From positions 1-19,725 of the forward strand of contig DASWUD010000225.1 in assembly GCA_036401755.1 (NCBI GenBank): 19,725 nt of DNA, in the 5' to 3' direction. The DNA comes from DASWUD01 sp036401755. GTDB lineage: Bacteria > Pseudomonadota > Gammaproteobacteria > Thiohalomonadales > Thiohalomonadaceae. Under the pieces are notes generated by a model that made no database searches, was not told the origin of the DNA, and saw nothing but the letters and a program-made list of their open reading frames with translations. Positions 8,342-15,204 of the stretch are shown one piece after another. Position 1 is the stretch's first letter. The number at the start of each line of letters is the position of its first letter. Position numbers and translations under genes: made by a program.

Positions 8342-8376
8342 TTGGGCGGAATTGCCCAAGGAAAAAATATTTTTCC
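8342..8376. promoter_or_regulatory. Two adjacent palindromes in the divergent intergenic region
   Basis: The 217-base gap between the response regulator and the YfbK-like gene carries two abutting perfect inverted repeats: TTGGGC-ggaatt-GCCCAA (8342-8359) and GGAAAAA-ata-TTTTTCC (8360-8376). They lie about 70 bases before the lipoprotein start. They could be operator sites. The pair could also act as a terminator, but no gene on the plus strand ends just before it. I found no clear -35/-10 pair in this gap. Confidence 0.35.
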
Positions 8377-8443
8377 CCCGTTAACCCCAGGCAGCCGCCG
8401 CGCCCGTTCTCCTTCATGACACCCAACCACAAGGAGAATAACC

Positions 8444-10129
8444 ATGTTCCGTTCCACCGCTCCCCTCCCCCTGGCGCTGCTGCTGGCCACGCTTCTCGGT
8501 GTCGCGGGGTGTAGCCATGACCGTGATACCAGCGCCCTTCCCGACGCGCTGGAAAGCCAGGAAGTGGTGGCGCCGCCGCAACCTGTCTCAACGCAGCCCG
8601 GCAAGCCCAGGGTGACCGAGCGGGTGCTCAAGGCCGAGAGCAAACGTCGGGTGAGTGAACCGGCCGCCGAGGCGCCGCTCGCCTATGCAAGCGACCTCGC
8701 CGGAGTGCGTCAGCCCAGCGCCCCTACCAATCGCGATCGCTTTGCGCCCATTACCGACAATCCGCTCCACCTGACCCAGCAGGAGCCGGTCTCTACCTTC
8801 AGCATCGATGTGGATAGCGGCGCCTATGCCCTGGTGCGCCGCGCCATCAGCGAGGGGCGCCTGCCACCGAGCGATGCGGTGCGGGTCGAAGAGATGATCA
8901 ACTATTTCGATTACGACTATGCCCAGCCCAGGGATGGCACTCCGTTCAGTCTTGTTACCGAGGTAGGGCCGACGCCGTGGAATGCCAACACGCGGTTGGT
9001 GCATATCGGTATCCAGGGCAAGTCGATTGCGGCGAGCGAGCGCCCCGCGGCCAATCTGGTGTTTCTCATCGACGTCTCCGGCTCGATGAGTGATCCGGAC
9101 AAATTGCCGTTGCTCAAGTCTGCCTTCCGCCTGCTCACCAAGCAGCTCACCGCGCAGGATCGGGTAACGCTGGTGGTCTATGCCGGCGCCTCCGGGGTGG
9201 TGCTGGAGCCGACCGCGGGTGATCACCAGGCGCAGATCATCACCGCCCTCGACCGCCTCGAAGCGGGTGGCTCCACCCACGGTTCGGCCGGCATCCAACT
9301 CGCCTATGCCATGGCCGAGGCGTCGCGCATCAAGGGCGGCATCAATCGCGTGATCCTCGCCACCGACGGCGACTTCAACGTCGGTACCGTCGACCACGAG
9401 CAGCTCATCGACCTCATCGAGCAGCAGCGCAGCAAGGGGATCACCCTCACCACCCTCGGCTTCGGCCAGGGCAACTACAACGACCAGCTGATGGAGCAGC
9501 TCGCCGACAAGGGTAACGGCAACTACGCCTACATCGACACCCTCAACGAGGCACGCAAGGTGCTGGTGGACGAACTGAGCGCCACGCTGGAGACCATCGC
9601 CAAGGATGTGAAGATCCAAATCGAATGGAACCCGGCACAGGTGAGCGAATATCGCCTCATCGGCTATGAGAACCGCCTGCTCAATCGCGAGGATTTCAAC
9701 AACGACAAGGTGGATGCCGGCGACATCGGTGCGGGCCACACTGTTACCGCGCTCTACGAGATCACCTTGAAAGGGCAACCGGGCCAGATCGATCCACTGC
9801 GTTATGGCAGCACCGAAACCGCGCGTGGCAAAGGTAGTGAGCTGGCCTTCCTCAAACTGCGCTACAAGGCCCCCGAAGGCGAGAGCTCGCAGCTCATCAC
9901 CCAGCCGATCGATGCCAAGCAGATGGCGACCAAGCTGGAGCGCACCAGCGAAAGCTACCGCTTCAGCGCCGCCGTCGCCGCCTTTGGCCAGCTGCTGCGC
10001 GGTGGCCGTTACACCGGCAAGTTTGGCTACACCGATGTGGAGCAGCTGGCGCGCAGTGCGCGCGGTGAAGACACGTTTGGTTATCGCAGCGAGTTTTTGC
10101 AGTTGGTGCGGCAGGCGGCGACGTTGTGA
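8444..10129 (+). CDS. yfbK: YfbK-like von Willebrand factor type A domain lipoprotein
   Basis: This is a 561-residue predicted lipoprotein with a signal peptide at 1-22 and lipobox GVAGC (Cys23). A disordered linker follows, then a family-specific domain around 115-175 with PVSTFSIDVDSGAYALVRR and RVEEMINYFDYDY. The von Willebrand A domain is about 203-385 with a complete MIDAS metal site: DVSGSMS (Asp210, Ser212, Ser214), Thr278 and TDGD (307-310). The C-terminal part (about 385-561) ends in the region typical of YfbK-type proteins (DUF3520). AAGGAG precedes the ATG. It probably binds a partner through the metal site at the periplasmic face of a membrane; the function of the family is not firmly known. 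It precedes the ECF sigma and membrane protein genes, suggesting an envelope-related system. Confidence 0.93.
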   Translation: MFRSTAPLPLALLLATLLGVAGCSHDRDTSALPDALESQEVVAPPQPVSTQPGKPRVTERVLKAESKRRVSEPAAEAPLAYASDLAGVRQPSAPTNRDRFAPITDNPLHLTQQEPVSTFSIDVDSGAYALVRRAISEGRLPPSDAVRVEEMINYFDYDYAQPRDGTPFSLVTEVGPTPWNANTRLVHIGIQGKSIAASERPAANLVFLIDVSGSMSDPDKLPLLKSAFRLLTKQLTAQDRVTLVVYAGASGVVLEPTAGDHQAQIITALDRLEAGGSTHGSAGIQLAYAMAEASRIKGGINRVILATDGDFNVGTVDHEQLIDLIEQQRSKGITLTTLGFGQGNYNDQLMEQLADKGNGNYAYIDTLNEARKVLVDELSATLETIAKDVKIQIEWNPAQVSEYRLIGYENRLLNREDFNNDKVDAGDIGAGHTVTALYEITLKGQPGQIDPLRYGSTETARGKGSELAFLKLRYKAPEGESSQLITQPIDAKQMATKLERTSESYRFSAAVAAFGQLLRGGRYTGKFGYTDVEQLARSARGEDTFGYRSEFLQLVRQAATL

Positions 10130-10166
10130 ATTACTCAGTAGGTAACCGAGACGAAGCTGTGAAGTT

Positions 10167-10232
10167 GATGTAGCCCCCCTTTGCCGCACCCGAGCACTGG
10201 AGTGGAGGAAAGAACAGCCCGCTGGCGCGCAC
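10167..10232 (+). repeat. Dispersed repeat, copy 1 (conserved head)
   Basis: This stretch matches the reverse complement of 15110-15175 over about 65 bases with few differences. Shared blocks include CCCCTTTGC, GAGCACTGGAG and GAACAGCCCGC, followed by GCGCACG. After the shared head each copy runs into a small hairpin with an NGGA loop. Two copies in opposite orientations, each between genes, indicate an interspersed intergenic repeat family rather than chance similarity. No transposase is present. Confidence 0.8.
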
Positions 10233-10479
10233 GAGTACATGGATGTACTCGGTAGATTGCGTCGGGAACAAGCAGTCGAGGACGCGTGCCATTCGTCAGC
10301 CGGGCCAAGGATGGCCCGTCTGACGAACCCGACCGGAATGAAGCGGCCGCTCTCGCACATCCATGCCCCCTGCGGGGATAAATGCTTCGCGGCACTTGTG
10401 CATCCTGCACTTCGCACAGGGAAGAATGGGGCGGCCTGACGTACAAGGATGTACTAATGTCGCGGGCGCATGGATGCGC
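10232..10479 (+). ncRNA. Cluster of four NGGA-loop hairpins resembling CsrA/RsmA binding sites
   Basis: Four inverted repeats share the core CANGGATG with a 4-base loop NGGA. They are 10232-10251 (8-base stem, TGGA), 10292-10327 (7-base inner stem, AGGA, one mismatch, then 8 more pairs), 10441-10454 (5-base stem, AGGA) and 10466-10479 (5-base stem, TGGA). The third reads GTACAAGGATGT, an exact match to the selected CsrA RNA consensus RUACARGGAUGU. Multiple GGA-loop hairpins are the hallmark of CsrB/RsmZ-type sponge RNAs, but they also occur in this dispersed repeat. Two weaker motifs of the opposite sense (10355-10366, 10398-10410) argue for caution. Whether it is a separate RNA, a leader of the sigma gene, or only a DNA repeat is not decided. 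Confidence 0.4.
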
Positions 10480-10495
10480 AGGAGCGACTCTTTAC

Positions 10496-10553
10496 GTCTC
10501 TTTCTTTGGCCGCGCAAAGAAAGAGACTCGTCGTGCGGGGACGAAACCCCGCA
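10496..10553. repeat. Long perfect inverted repeat followed by a second GC-rich hairpin
   Basis: GTCTCTTTCTTTG at 10496-10508 pairs perfectly with CAAAGAAAGAGAC at 10515-10527 (13 pairs, 6-base loop). It is followed by TGCGGGG-acgaaa-CCCCGCA at 10534-10553. Neither is followed by a T tract on either strand. They form the right end of the roughly 490-base gene-free gap between the YfbK-like gene and the sigma factor gene. They may be the far end of the dispersed repeat. They could also stop or attenuate transcription coming from the lipoprotein gene. Confidence 0.6.
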
Positions 10554-10626
10554 TCTGATTAGGTCGCGACATTTCTGTGTGAAGGGTAAGATGATGCGAT
10601 GACTTACAGGTTATGGCATCGATAGC

Positions 10627-11181
10627 GTGGTTAGCAGTAACGACAGCGACGAAGTGCTCATCAGCCGCTATTTCGGCGGAGAGATGCCCGCCTTCGAAAC
10701 CCTCTATTCCCGCTATCGCGCGCCGCTCTACCGCTTTATGTTGCGTTCGCTGCGCAGCAAGGCGGAGGTGGAGGATCTCTATCACGAGGTGTGGTCGCGC
10801 ATCATCACCGCCTCGCAGCGCTTCAGTGATGCAACGCCGGGAGCATTCCGCGCCTACCTCTATCAGATCGCACGCCATCTGCTCATCGATCGCGGCCGGC
10901 GCGCGACGCTGCAGCTGGTGGAGGCGGACGATCCGCCCGAGGTGGCGAGCGATGCGCCAGCGCCCGATGAACAGTTGCATTACGCCGATTGCGGCGAACG
11001 ATTGTTGCTGGCCATCGATGGCTTGCCCGCCGAGCAGCGTGAGGCGTTCCTGTTGAAGGAGGAGTCGGGGCTGAGCCTGGAGCAGATCGCCGCACTGGTC
11101 AGTGCCGGGCGCGAGACCATCAAGAGCCGGCTGCGCTACGCCATGAAAAAATTGCGTGAACTGCTGGAGGAGTGCCTGTGA
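10627..11181 (+). CDS. ECF-type RNA polymerase sigma factor (sigma-70 family)
   Basis: This is a 184-residue alternative sigma factor. Region 2 spans about 22-91, with the -10 recognition helix around EDLYHEVWSRI (49-59) and FRAYLYQIARHLLIDRGRR. Region 4 (about 126-180) has LPAEQREAFLLKEESGLSLEQIAALV and the recognition helix AGRETIKSRLRYAMKKLR. There is no region 1 or 3, as in ECF factors. The GTG at 10627 is the only reasonable start: an in-frame stop lies at 10600-10602 and no ATG follows it before region 2. The Shine-Dalgarno sequence is poor, so translation may be controlled. The next gene starts inside its stop codon, fitting a sigma/anti-sigma pair. Target promoters are unknown. Confidence 0.92.
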   Translation: MVSSNDSDEVLISRYFGGEMPAFETLYSRYRAPLYRFMLRSLRSKAEVEDLYHEVWSRIITASQRFSDATPGAFRAYLYQIARHLLIDRGRRATLQLVEADDPPEVASDAPAPDEQLHYADCGERLLLAIDGLPAEQREAFLLKEESGLSLEQIAALVSAGRETIKSRLRYAMKKLRELLEECL

Positions 11182-12005
11182 GCGAACACGACAGCCACGA
11201 CGATCCCGCGCTCAGCGCCCTCTACCGGCGCGCGGCGCAGCAGGAGCCGCCCGCGCATCTGGATGAGCGGGTGATGGCGGCGGCGCGCCGCCATGCGACA
11301 CATCGCGCGCAGCGCTGGTGGCTGCCGCTCTCCACGGCGGCGGTGGTGGTGCTGGCCGTCTCCCTGCTGCTGCGCCAGCAACAGGCCCCCGACGAGTTGC
11401 AGCAACAGATTGCCCAACTTGAAGCGAGCGAGGTGGCCTCGAAACCACAAGTGGCGGCTGCCCCGCCCACACCGACTGAGCCGGTCCCCGCCCCCGCCGC
11501 AGTTCCGACGCCATCCCCCCCCGCACCTAAAGCGTCGCGCAGGCGTGCCATGAATTCCGAGCCGTGGGCCAACCCCTCCCCGGCCAAAGCGGCAGAGACA
11601 GAAATGCAGTCTGCCGACCAACCCGCTGAGGCTGTGCAGGGTGTCGAGCCGCCGGCCGAAGCCGCTGCAGAAAGCGCGTCATCAATGGCACCGGCGGCTG
11701 ATTCAGTTGGGGTGCAGCTGGACGCCGGCTTTGAGGTATCAAAACAGGCTGAGCGGGCGCGGAGTATGGCGTCGCAGGCCGAGCCCGCAGCCAGTAGCGC
11801 CATGCCGCGTGCCATGGCCAAGGCGGAAAAGAAAAGTGGCGAGGGGGTCGAAGCCGCCGAGCCGTGGCTCAGGCGCATCGAGGCGCTGCACGCGAAGGGT
11901 GAGCTCGACGCGGTGCGGCGCGAGCTGGCGGCATTTCGCGCCGCCTACCCGGACTATGCGTTACCCAGGGAGCTGCAGGGGCTGCTGCCCGAGGCGGCGA
12001 AGTAA
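11178..12005 (+). CDS. Single-pass membrane protein, probable anti-sigma factor partner
   Basis: This is a 275-residue protein with a cytoplasmic-type N terminus (about 1-46, rich in Arg, His and acidic residues), one transmembrane segment (about 47-65, WWLPLSTAAVVVLAVSLLL), a long low-complexity Pro/Ala/Glu-rich periplasmic stretch (about 85-222), and a compact C-terminal helical tail. The tail reads EPWLRRIEALHAKGELDAV then FRAAYPDYALP, a pattern I associate with proteins encoded after such sigma genes. GTG at 11178 overlaps the sigma stop (GTGA) with GGAGG 7 bases upstream; an alternative GTG lies at 11172. No zinc-binding HxxxCxxC motif of classic ZAS anti-sigma factors is visible, so the role rests on topology and coupling. 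Confidence 0.8.
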   Translation: MSEHDSHDDPALSALYRRAAQQEPPAHLDERVMAAARRHATHRAQRWWLPLSTAAVVVLAVSLLLRQQQAPDELQQQIAQLEASEVASKPQVAAAPPTPTEPVPAPAAVPTPSPPAPKASRRRAMNSEPWANPSPAKAAETEMQSADQPAEAVQGVEPPAEAAAESASSMAPAADSVGVQLDAGFEVSKQAERARSMASQAEPAASSAMPRAMAKAEKKSGEGVEAAEPWLRRIEALHAKGELDAVRRELAAFRAAYPDYALPRELQGLLPEAAK

Positions 12006-12047
12006 CGTAGAATGGCGCGATTCCACTGAATCGAACGAGAGAACACG

Positions 12048-12926
12048 ATGCGCCAGTATCTGGATCTGATGCAGCATGTGCTGGACCACGGCAGCAAAAA
12101 GGAGGACCGCACCGGCACCGGCACCCTGAGCGTGTTCGGTCACCAGATGCGCTTCAACCTCGCCGACGGTTTTCCGCTGCTCACTACCAAGAAGGTGTTC
12201 CTCAAGGGGATCATTCACGAGCTGCTCTGGTTTCTCGCCGGCGACACCAACATCAAGTACCTGGTCGATAACGGCGTGGGGATCTGGAACGAGTGGCCGC
12301 ACGCCAGCTACGTCAAGGCCACCGGTGACCACATGGCGTTGGCCGACTTCGTGGCACGCATCCGTGACGATGCGGCGTTTGCCGAGCAGTGGGGCGACAT
12401 CGGTCCCGGCTATGGCCACCAGTGGCGCTCCTGGCCGACGCCGAACGGTGGCCACATCGACCAGATCAGCCAGCTGGTCAGGCAGATCAAGAACACCCCC
12501 GACTCGCGCCGCCTGATCGTCTCGGCATGGAACGTGGCCGAAGTCGACAACATGAAACTGCCCCCCTGCCACACCCTGTTCCAGTTCTACGTGGCCGACG
12601 GCAAATTGTCCTGTCAGCTCTACCAGCGCAGCGCCGACATCTTCCTTGGTGTGCCGTTCAACATCGCCTCCTACGCACTGCTCACCATGATGATCGCCCA
12701 AGTGTGCGATCTGCAGCCGGGCGATTTCGTCCACACCCTGGGTGATGCCCACCTCTACCTCAACCACCTGGAGCAGACCCGTGAGCAGCTGGCGCGTGCG
12801 CCCCATCCACTGCCCTGCATGAAGATCAATCCAGCAGTGAAGGATCTGTTCGCCTTCCGCTTCGAGGATTTCGAATTGGTGGACTATGAGTGTCATCCGG
12901 CCATCAAAGCGCCGGTCGCCGTTTGA
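12048..12926 (+). CDS. thyA: Thymidylate synthase
   Basis: ThyA converts dUMP and 5,10-methylene-tetrahydrofolate into dTMP and dihydrofolate. The protein has 292 residues, longer than the 264 of E. coli because of a segment around 85-118 also seen in many bacteria. The catalytic cysteine is Cys174 in KLPPCHTLFQFYV. The phosphate-binding RTGTGTLSVFG (21-31), LYQRSADIFLGVPFNIASYA (191-210) and the C-terminal KAPVAV are intact. A GAGAG-type site lies before the ATG. It ends one base inside the folA start, so the two folate enzymes are coupled: FolA recycles the dihydrofolate that ThyA makes. Confidence 0.98.
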   Translation: MRQYLDLMQHVLDHGSKKEDRTGTGTLSVFGHQMRFNLADGFPLLTTKKVFLKGIIHELLWFLAGDTNIKYLVDNGVGIWNEWPHASYVKATGDHMALADFVARIRDDAAFAEQWGDIGPGYGHQWRSWPTPNGGHIDQISQLVRQIKNTPDSRRLIVSAWNVAEVDNMKLPPCHTLFQFYVADGKLSCQLYQRSADIFLGVPFNIASYALLTMMIAQVCDLQPGDFVHTLGDAHLYLNHLEQTREQLARAPHPLPCMKINPAVKDLFAFRFEDFELVDYECHPAIKAPVAV

Positions 12927-13432
12927 TGAATAGCAAACCGATTATTTCGCTGATCTGGGCGATGGACGAACAGCGTCTCATCGGGGTAGAGAACTGTCTG
13001 CCGTGGAAACTGCCTGCCGATATGAAGTGGTTTCGCCGTCATACCCTCGGCAAACCGATCGTGATGGGGCGCAAGACCTACGAATCGTTTGGTGGCAAGC
13101 CGCTGCCGGACCGTACCAACATCGTCATCACCCGCGACACCACCTATCTTGCCCCCGGCGCGGTAGTGGTGCACTCCATCGACGAAGCACTACAGGCCGC
13201 GGGGGCTGCGCCAGAGATCTTCATCATCGGCGGCGCCAGCTTCTATGAGCAGATGCTCCCCTATGCCGATCGCCTCTACATCACTCACGTGCACGGCTGC
13301 TTCGAGGGTGATGCCTGGTTTCCTCACTTCGACATGCAGGCGTGGCATGCGGTGGCGAGCGAGTCGTGCGATGTGGATGAGAAGAACGCCTACGCCTGCA
13401 CCTTCACCATTTACGAGCGCGCAACCTCCTAA
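12926..13432 (+). CDS. folA: Dihydrofolate reductase
   Basis: FolA reduces dihydrofolate to tetrahydrofolate with NADPH; it is the target of trimethoprim. The 168 residues include LPWKLPADMKWF with the active-site acidic residue Asp32 (Asp27 in E. coli), the NADPH-binding VMGRKTYESFGGKPLP (46-61) and IIGGASFYEQMLP (100-112). ATG at 12926 overlaps the thyA stop (TGATG). A longer frame starting at 12890 lies inside thyA and would add residues the family lacks, so I rejected it. The gene converges with the unknown minus-strand gene, the two stops overlapping. Confidence 0.97.
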   Translation: MNSKPIISLIWAMDEQRLIGVENCLPWKLPADMKWFRRHTLGKPIVMGRKTYESFGGKPLPDRTNIVITRDTTYLAPGAVVVHSIDEALQAAGAAPEIFIIGGASFYEQMLPYADRLYITHVHGCFEGDAWFPHFDMQAWHAVASESCDVDEKNAYACTFTIYERATS

Positions 13433-14082
13433 GCTCCGCCCAGTCGCGGGCTTCCTCGCCGAGCCGCGTGCGCTGCCGCGCTACTGCAGCGCTCCTCCCA
13501 TGAGCAGTGATAGGCACTGGTTGGGGCAGCGTTGTGCCAGAGTGTGACCGCCACCTCCAGATAGGCCCCCTGGATATGGCGGATGATCAACTGATCAAGC
13601 AGCTCGCCCGCGCTTTTTTCATCCGGCAACGTGCAGCCCAGCCGCTGCACCATCCTTACCACGGCGGGCTGCCGGGCAAAGGTTTCCGGGGGAAGCGCAA
13701 AATTGATCGAACCACAGTGCGCGTTGGCGGCTGTCGGCCACCGCCCGATGTTGCGCTGCGATGCAAACAGCAGTAACAACCGCATGGCATTGAGCGATTC
13801 ATGGGGAGCGCTACCCATGTCGTAGGGGGTGACGGTCGGGCCGGTAGTGGCGGCAGGAAGTTCGATATCGCCGATGCAGAACGTGACCCGTTCGCCGGGC
13901 AGATAGTTGAACTCCCCCAGGCGGCTGGTGACTCCCTGTTGGGTGCGGGTGTGATAGCCGAGGCCGGCCACGAGGGGGATGATGAGCCGTCCAGTGAGAG
14001 GTTGCGGCGTGACTGTTGCAGAGGTCTCGCGCTGGAGCCAGCGCCGCAGGTTCTTTTCGTGTACATCCAGCGGTTTACCCAA
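13429..14082 (-). CDS. Uncharacterised protein with a secreted-type beta domain pattern
   Basis: This is a 217-residue protein I cannot name. Residues 38-90 contain VAGLGYHTRTQQGVTS, then GEFNYLPGERVTFCIGDIEL, then TVTPYDMG. This follows a pattern I recall from many bacterial surface proteins and lipoproteins (V.GL.Y.T..G.T...G.F.Y..GE.V.F.IG...L..., then N..R.L). Unlike those, no signal peptide or lipobox is visible; the N terminus is hydrophilic. The TTG at 14082 is supported by AGGAGG 4 bases upstream and an in-frame stop just before it. The last ~25 residues are Ala/Arg-rich and may be read-on. It lies downstream of apaH on the same strand, 112 bases away. Function unknown. Confidence 0.65.
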   Translation of the reverse strand: MGKPLDVHEKNLRRWLQRETSATVTPQPLTGRLIIPLVAGLGYHTRTQQGVTSRLGEFNYLPGERVTFCIGDIELPAATTGPTVTPYDMGSAPHESLNAMRLLLLFASQRNIGRWPTAANAHCGSINFALPPETFARQPAVVRMVQRLGCTLPDEKSAGELLDQLIIRHIQGAYLEVAVTLWHNAAPTSAYHCSWEERCSSAAAHAARRGSPRLGGA

Positions 14083-14194
14083 GGTGCCTCCTGGCTAAAG
14101 CGTAACGGCTGTAGGACAGTTCGGGTCAACCAAACAGATGCGCATCCCCAATCTGTGGGATCCGACTATGCAGGGGAATTGTGACAGCCATATT

Positions 14195-15028
14195 TCAGTC
14201 GCCGCCGGGGGCAGCGTAACCCGCGCACTTCAAGGTGAAGGTGGTGTGGTCGTCGAGGCGCAGCGCGGTGAGATTGCCGCCCCACAGGCAACCGGTATCG
14301 ATGGCGGTGGTGTTGTTCTCCTGATGCAAGCCGAGCGTCGACCAGTGGCCGAAGATGATGCGCGTCCCTGCCCAACGGCGCTGCGGGGCGCGAAACCAGG
14401 GAATATGGCCGCTGCTGTTTTGATCCGGGTTGCCCTTCTGCTCAAACTCCAGTTCACCGGCCGGTGTACAGAAACGCAGCCGTGTAAAGCAGTTGACGAT
14501 GAAGCGCAGCCGGTCCCACCCCTTCAACGCCGGGTTCCAGTGGTTCGGCTTGTTGCCGTACATGTGATTGAGAAACTCCTTGAACTTGTCACCGCGCAAT
14601 ACCTCCTCGACTTCACGGGCGCACTGCTGTGCCAGCGCAAGATCCCACTGCGGCGGCAGACCGGCATGCACCATCGTGTAACCGAGCTGCGCCTCGTGAT
14701 GCAGCAACGGACGTTTACGCAGCCACTCCAGAAGCTCGTTACTGTCATCGGCCGTGAAGATCGGCGCCAGGGTATCGTTGGATTTGAAATGACGCTGCTT
14801 GTTCTGCCAGGTGGCGAGCAGGTGCAGGTCGTGATTGCCCAGCACCGTGATCGCGCGCTCACCGAGCGACTTGACGAAGCGCAACGTCTCCAGCGATTTC
14901 GGCCCGCGATTGACCAGGTCCCCCACAAACCACAGCACATCGTGCTGCGCATCGAACTGGATCAGATCGAGCAGCGCGCACAGCTCGTCGTAACAACCTT
15001 GGATGTCTCCGATGGCGTAGGTAGTCAT
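14195..15028 (-). CDS. apaH: Bis(5'-nucleosyl)-tetraphosphatase, symmetrical (Ap4A hydrolase)
   Basis: ApaH splits diadenosine tetraphosphate into two ADP and can also remove Np4 caps from RNA in E. coli. The 277 residues match the family. The metallophosphoesterase motifs are complete: GDIQGCYDE (7-15), GDLVNRGP (36-43) and GNHDLHLL (64-71), with FGHWSTLG and the C-terminal IDTGCLWGGNLTALRLDD. The ATG at 15028 has only a weak A-rich ribosome site. It is separated from the upstream DUF2238 gene by 176 bases holding repeat copy 2, so it may have its own promoter or a regulated leader. apaG, its usual neighbour, lies two genes upstream. Confidence 0.97.
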   Translation of the reverse strand: MTTYAIGDIQGCYDELCALLDLIQFDAQHDVLWFVGDLVNRGPKSLETLRFVKSLGERAITVLGNHDLHLLATWQNKQRHFKSNDTLAPIFTADDSNELLEWLRKRPLLHHEAQLGYTMVHAGLPPQWDLALAQQCAREVEEVLRGDKFKEFLNHMYGNKPNHWNPALKGWDRLRFIVNCFTRLRFCTPAGELEFEQKGNPDQNSSGHIPWFRAPQRRWAGTRIIFGHWSTLGLHQENNTTAIDTGCLWGGNLTALRLDDHTTFTLKCAGYAAPGGD

Positions 15029-15097
15029 CTGGTTTTCTTGTTAGGCAATAGTTGGAGTGGTTGCGCCACAATAAATGTGGATGCGGGGTTATCACTC

Positions 15098-15175
15098 GGC
15101 GCATCCGTGCGCCCCACCCTGCGGGCTGTTCCCCCTCCGCTCCAGTGCTCAGGCGCAGCAAAGGGGTAATGCATC
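15098..15175 (-). repeat. Dispersed repeat, copy 2, with one CGGA-loop hairpin
   Basis: Read on the minus strand, 15175-15110 matches 10167-10232 closely, including CCCCTTTGC, GAGCACTGGAG and GAACAGCCCGC. It then forms GGCGCA-CGGA-TGCGCC at 15113-15098, a hairpin with the same CANGGATG core as the four of copy 1. Two further small hairpins (15066-15080 and 15057-15069) follow before apaH. The repeat lies in the sense direction of apaH, within its possible leader. Confidence 0.78.
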
Positions 15176-15204
15176 GGTTTGGGTACTTGTGTCATTGATA
15201 TGAC

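Noticed and set aside
8588..10417. 609-residue open frame on the minus strand
   Set aside because: It runs antisense to the well-supported YfbK-like gene, has a His/Arg/Ala-biased composition with no recognisable domain, and is typical of frame shadows in GC-rich DNA.
10239..10602. Short open frames of about 66-79 residues in the hairpin-rich gap
   Set aside because: They translate the repeat and its hairpins, lack ribosome sites, and look like the spurious small proteins often annotated in such repeats.
11172..11177. Alternative GTG start for the putative anti-sigma protein
   Set aside because: GTG at 11178 gives the typical 4-base overlap with the sigma stop and better spacing from GGAGG; the two-residue difference does not change the call.
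13441..13510. Possible terminator between folA and the converging gene
   Set aside because: The stretch is GC-rich, but I found no stem with a following T tract on either strand.
14138..15169. 343-residue plus-strand open frame opposite apaH
   Set aside because: All apaH phosphoesterase motifs are on the minus strand; the plus-strand translation has no recognisable domain.
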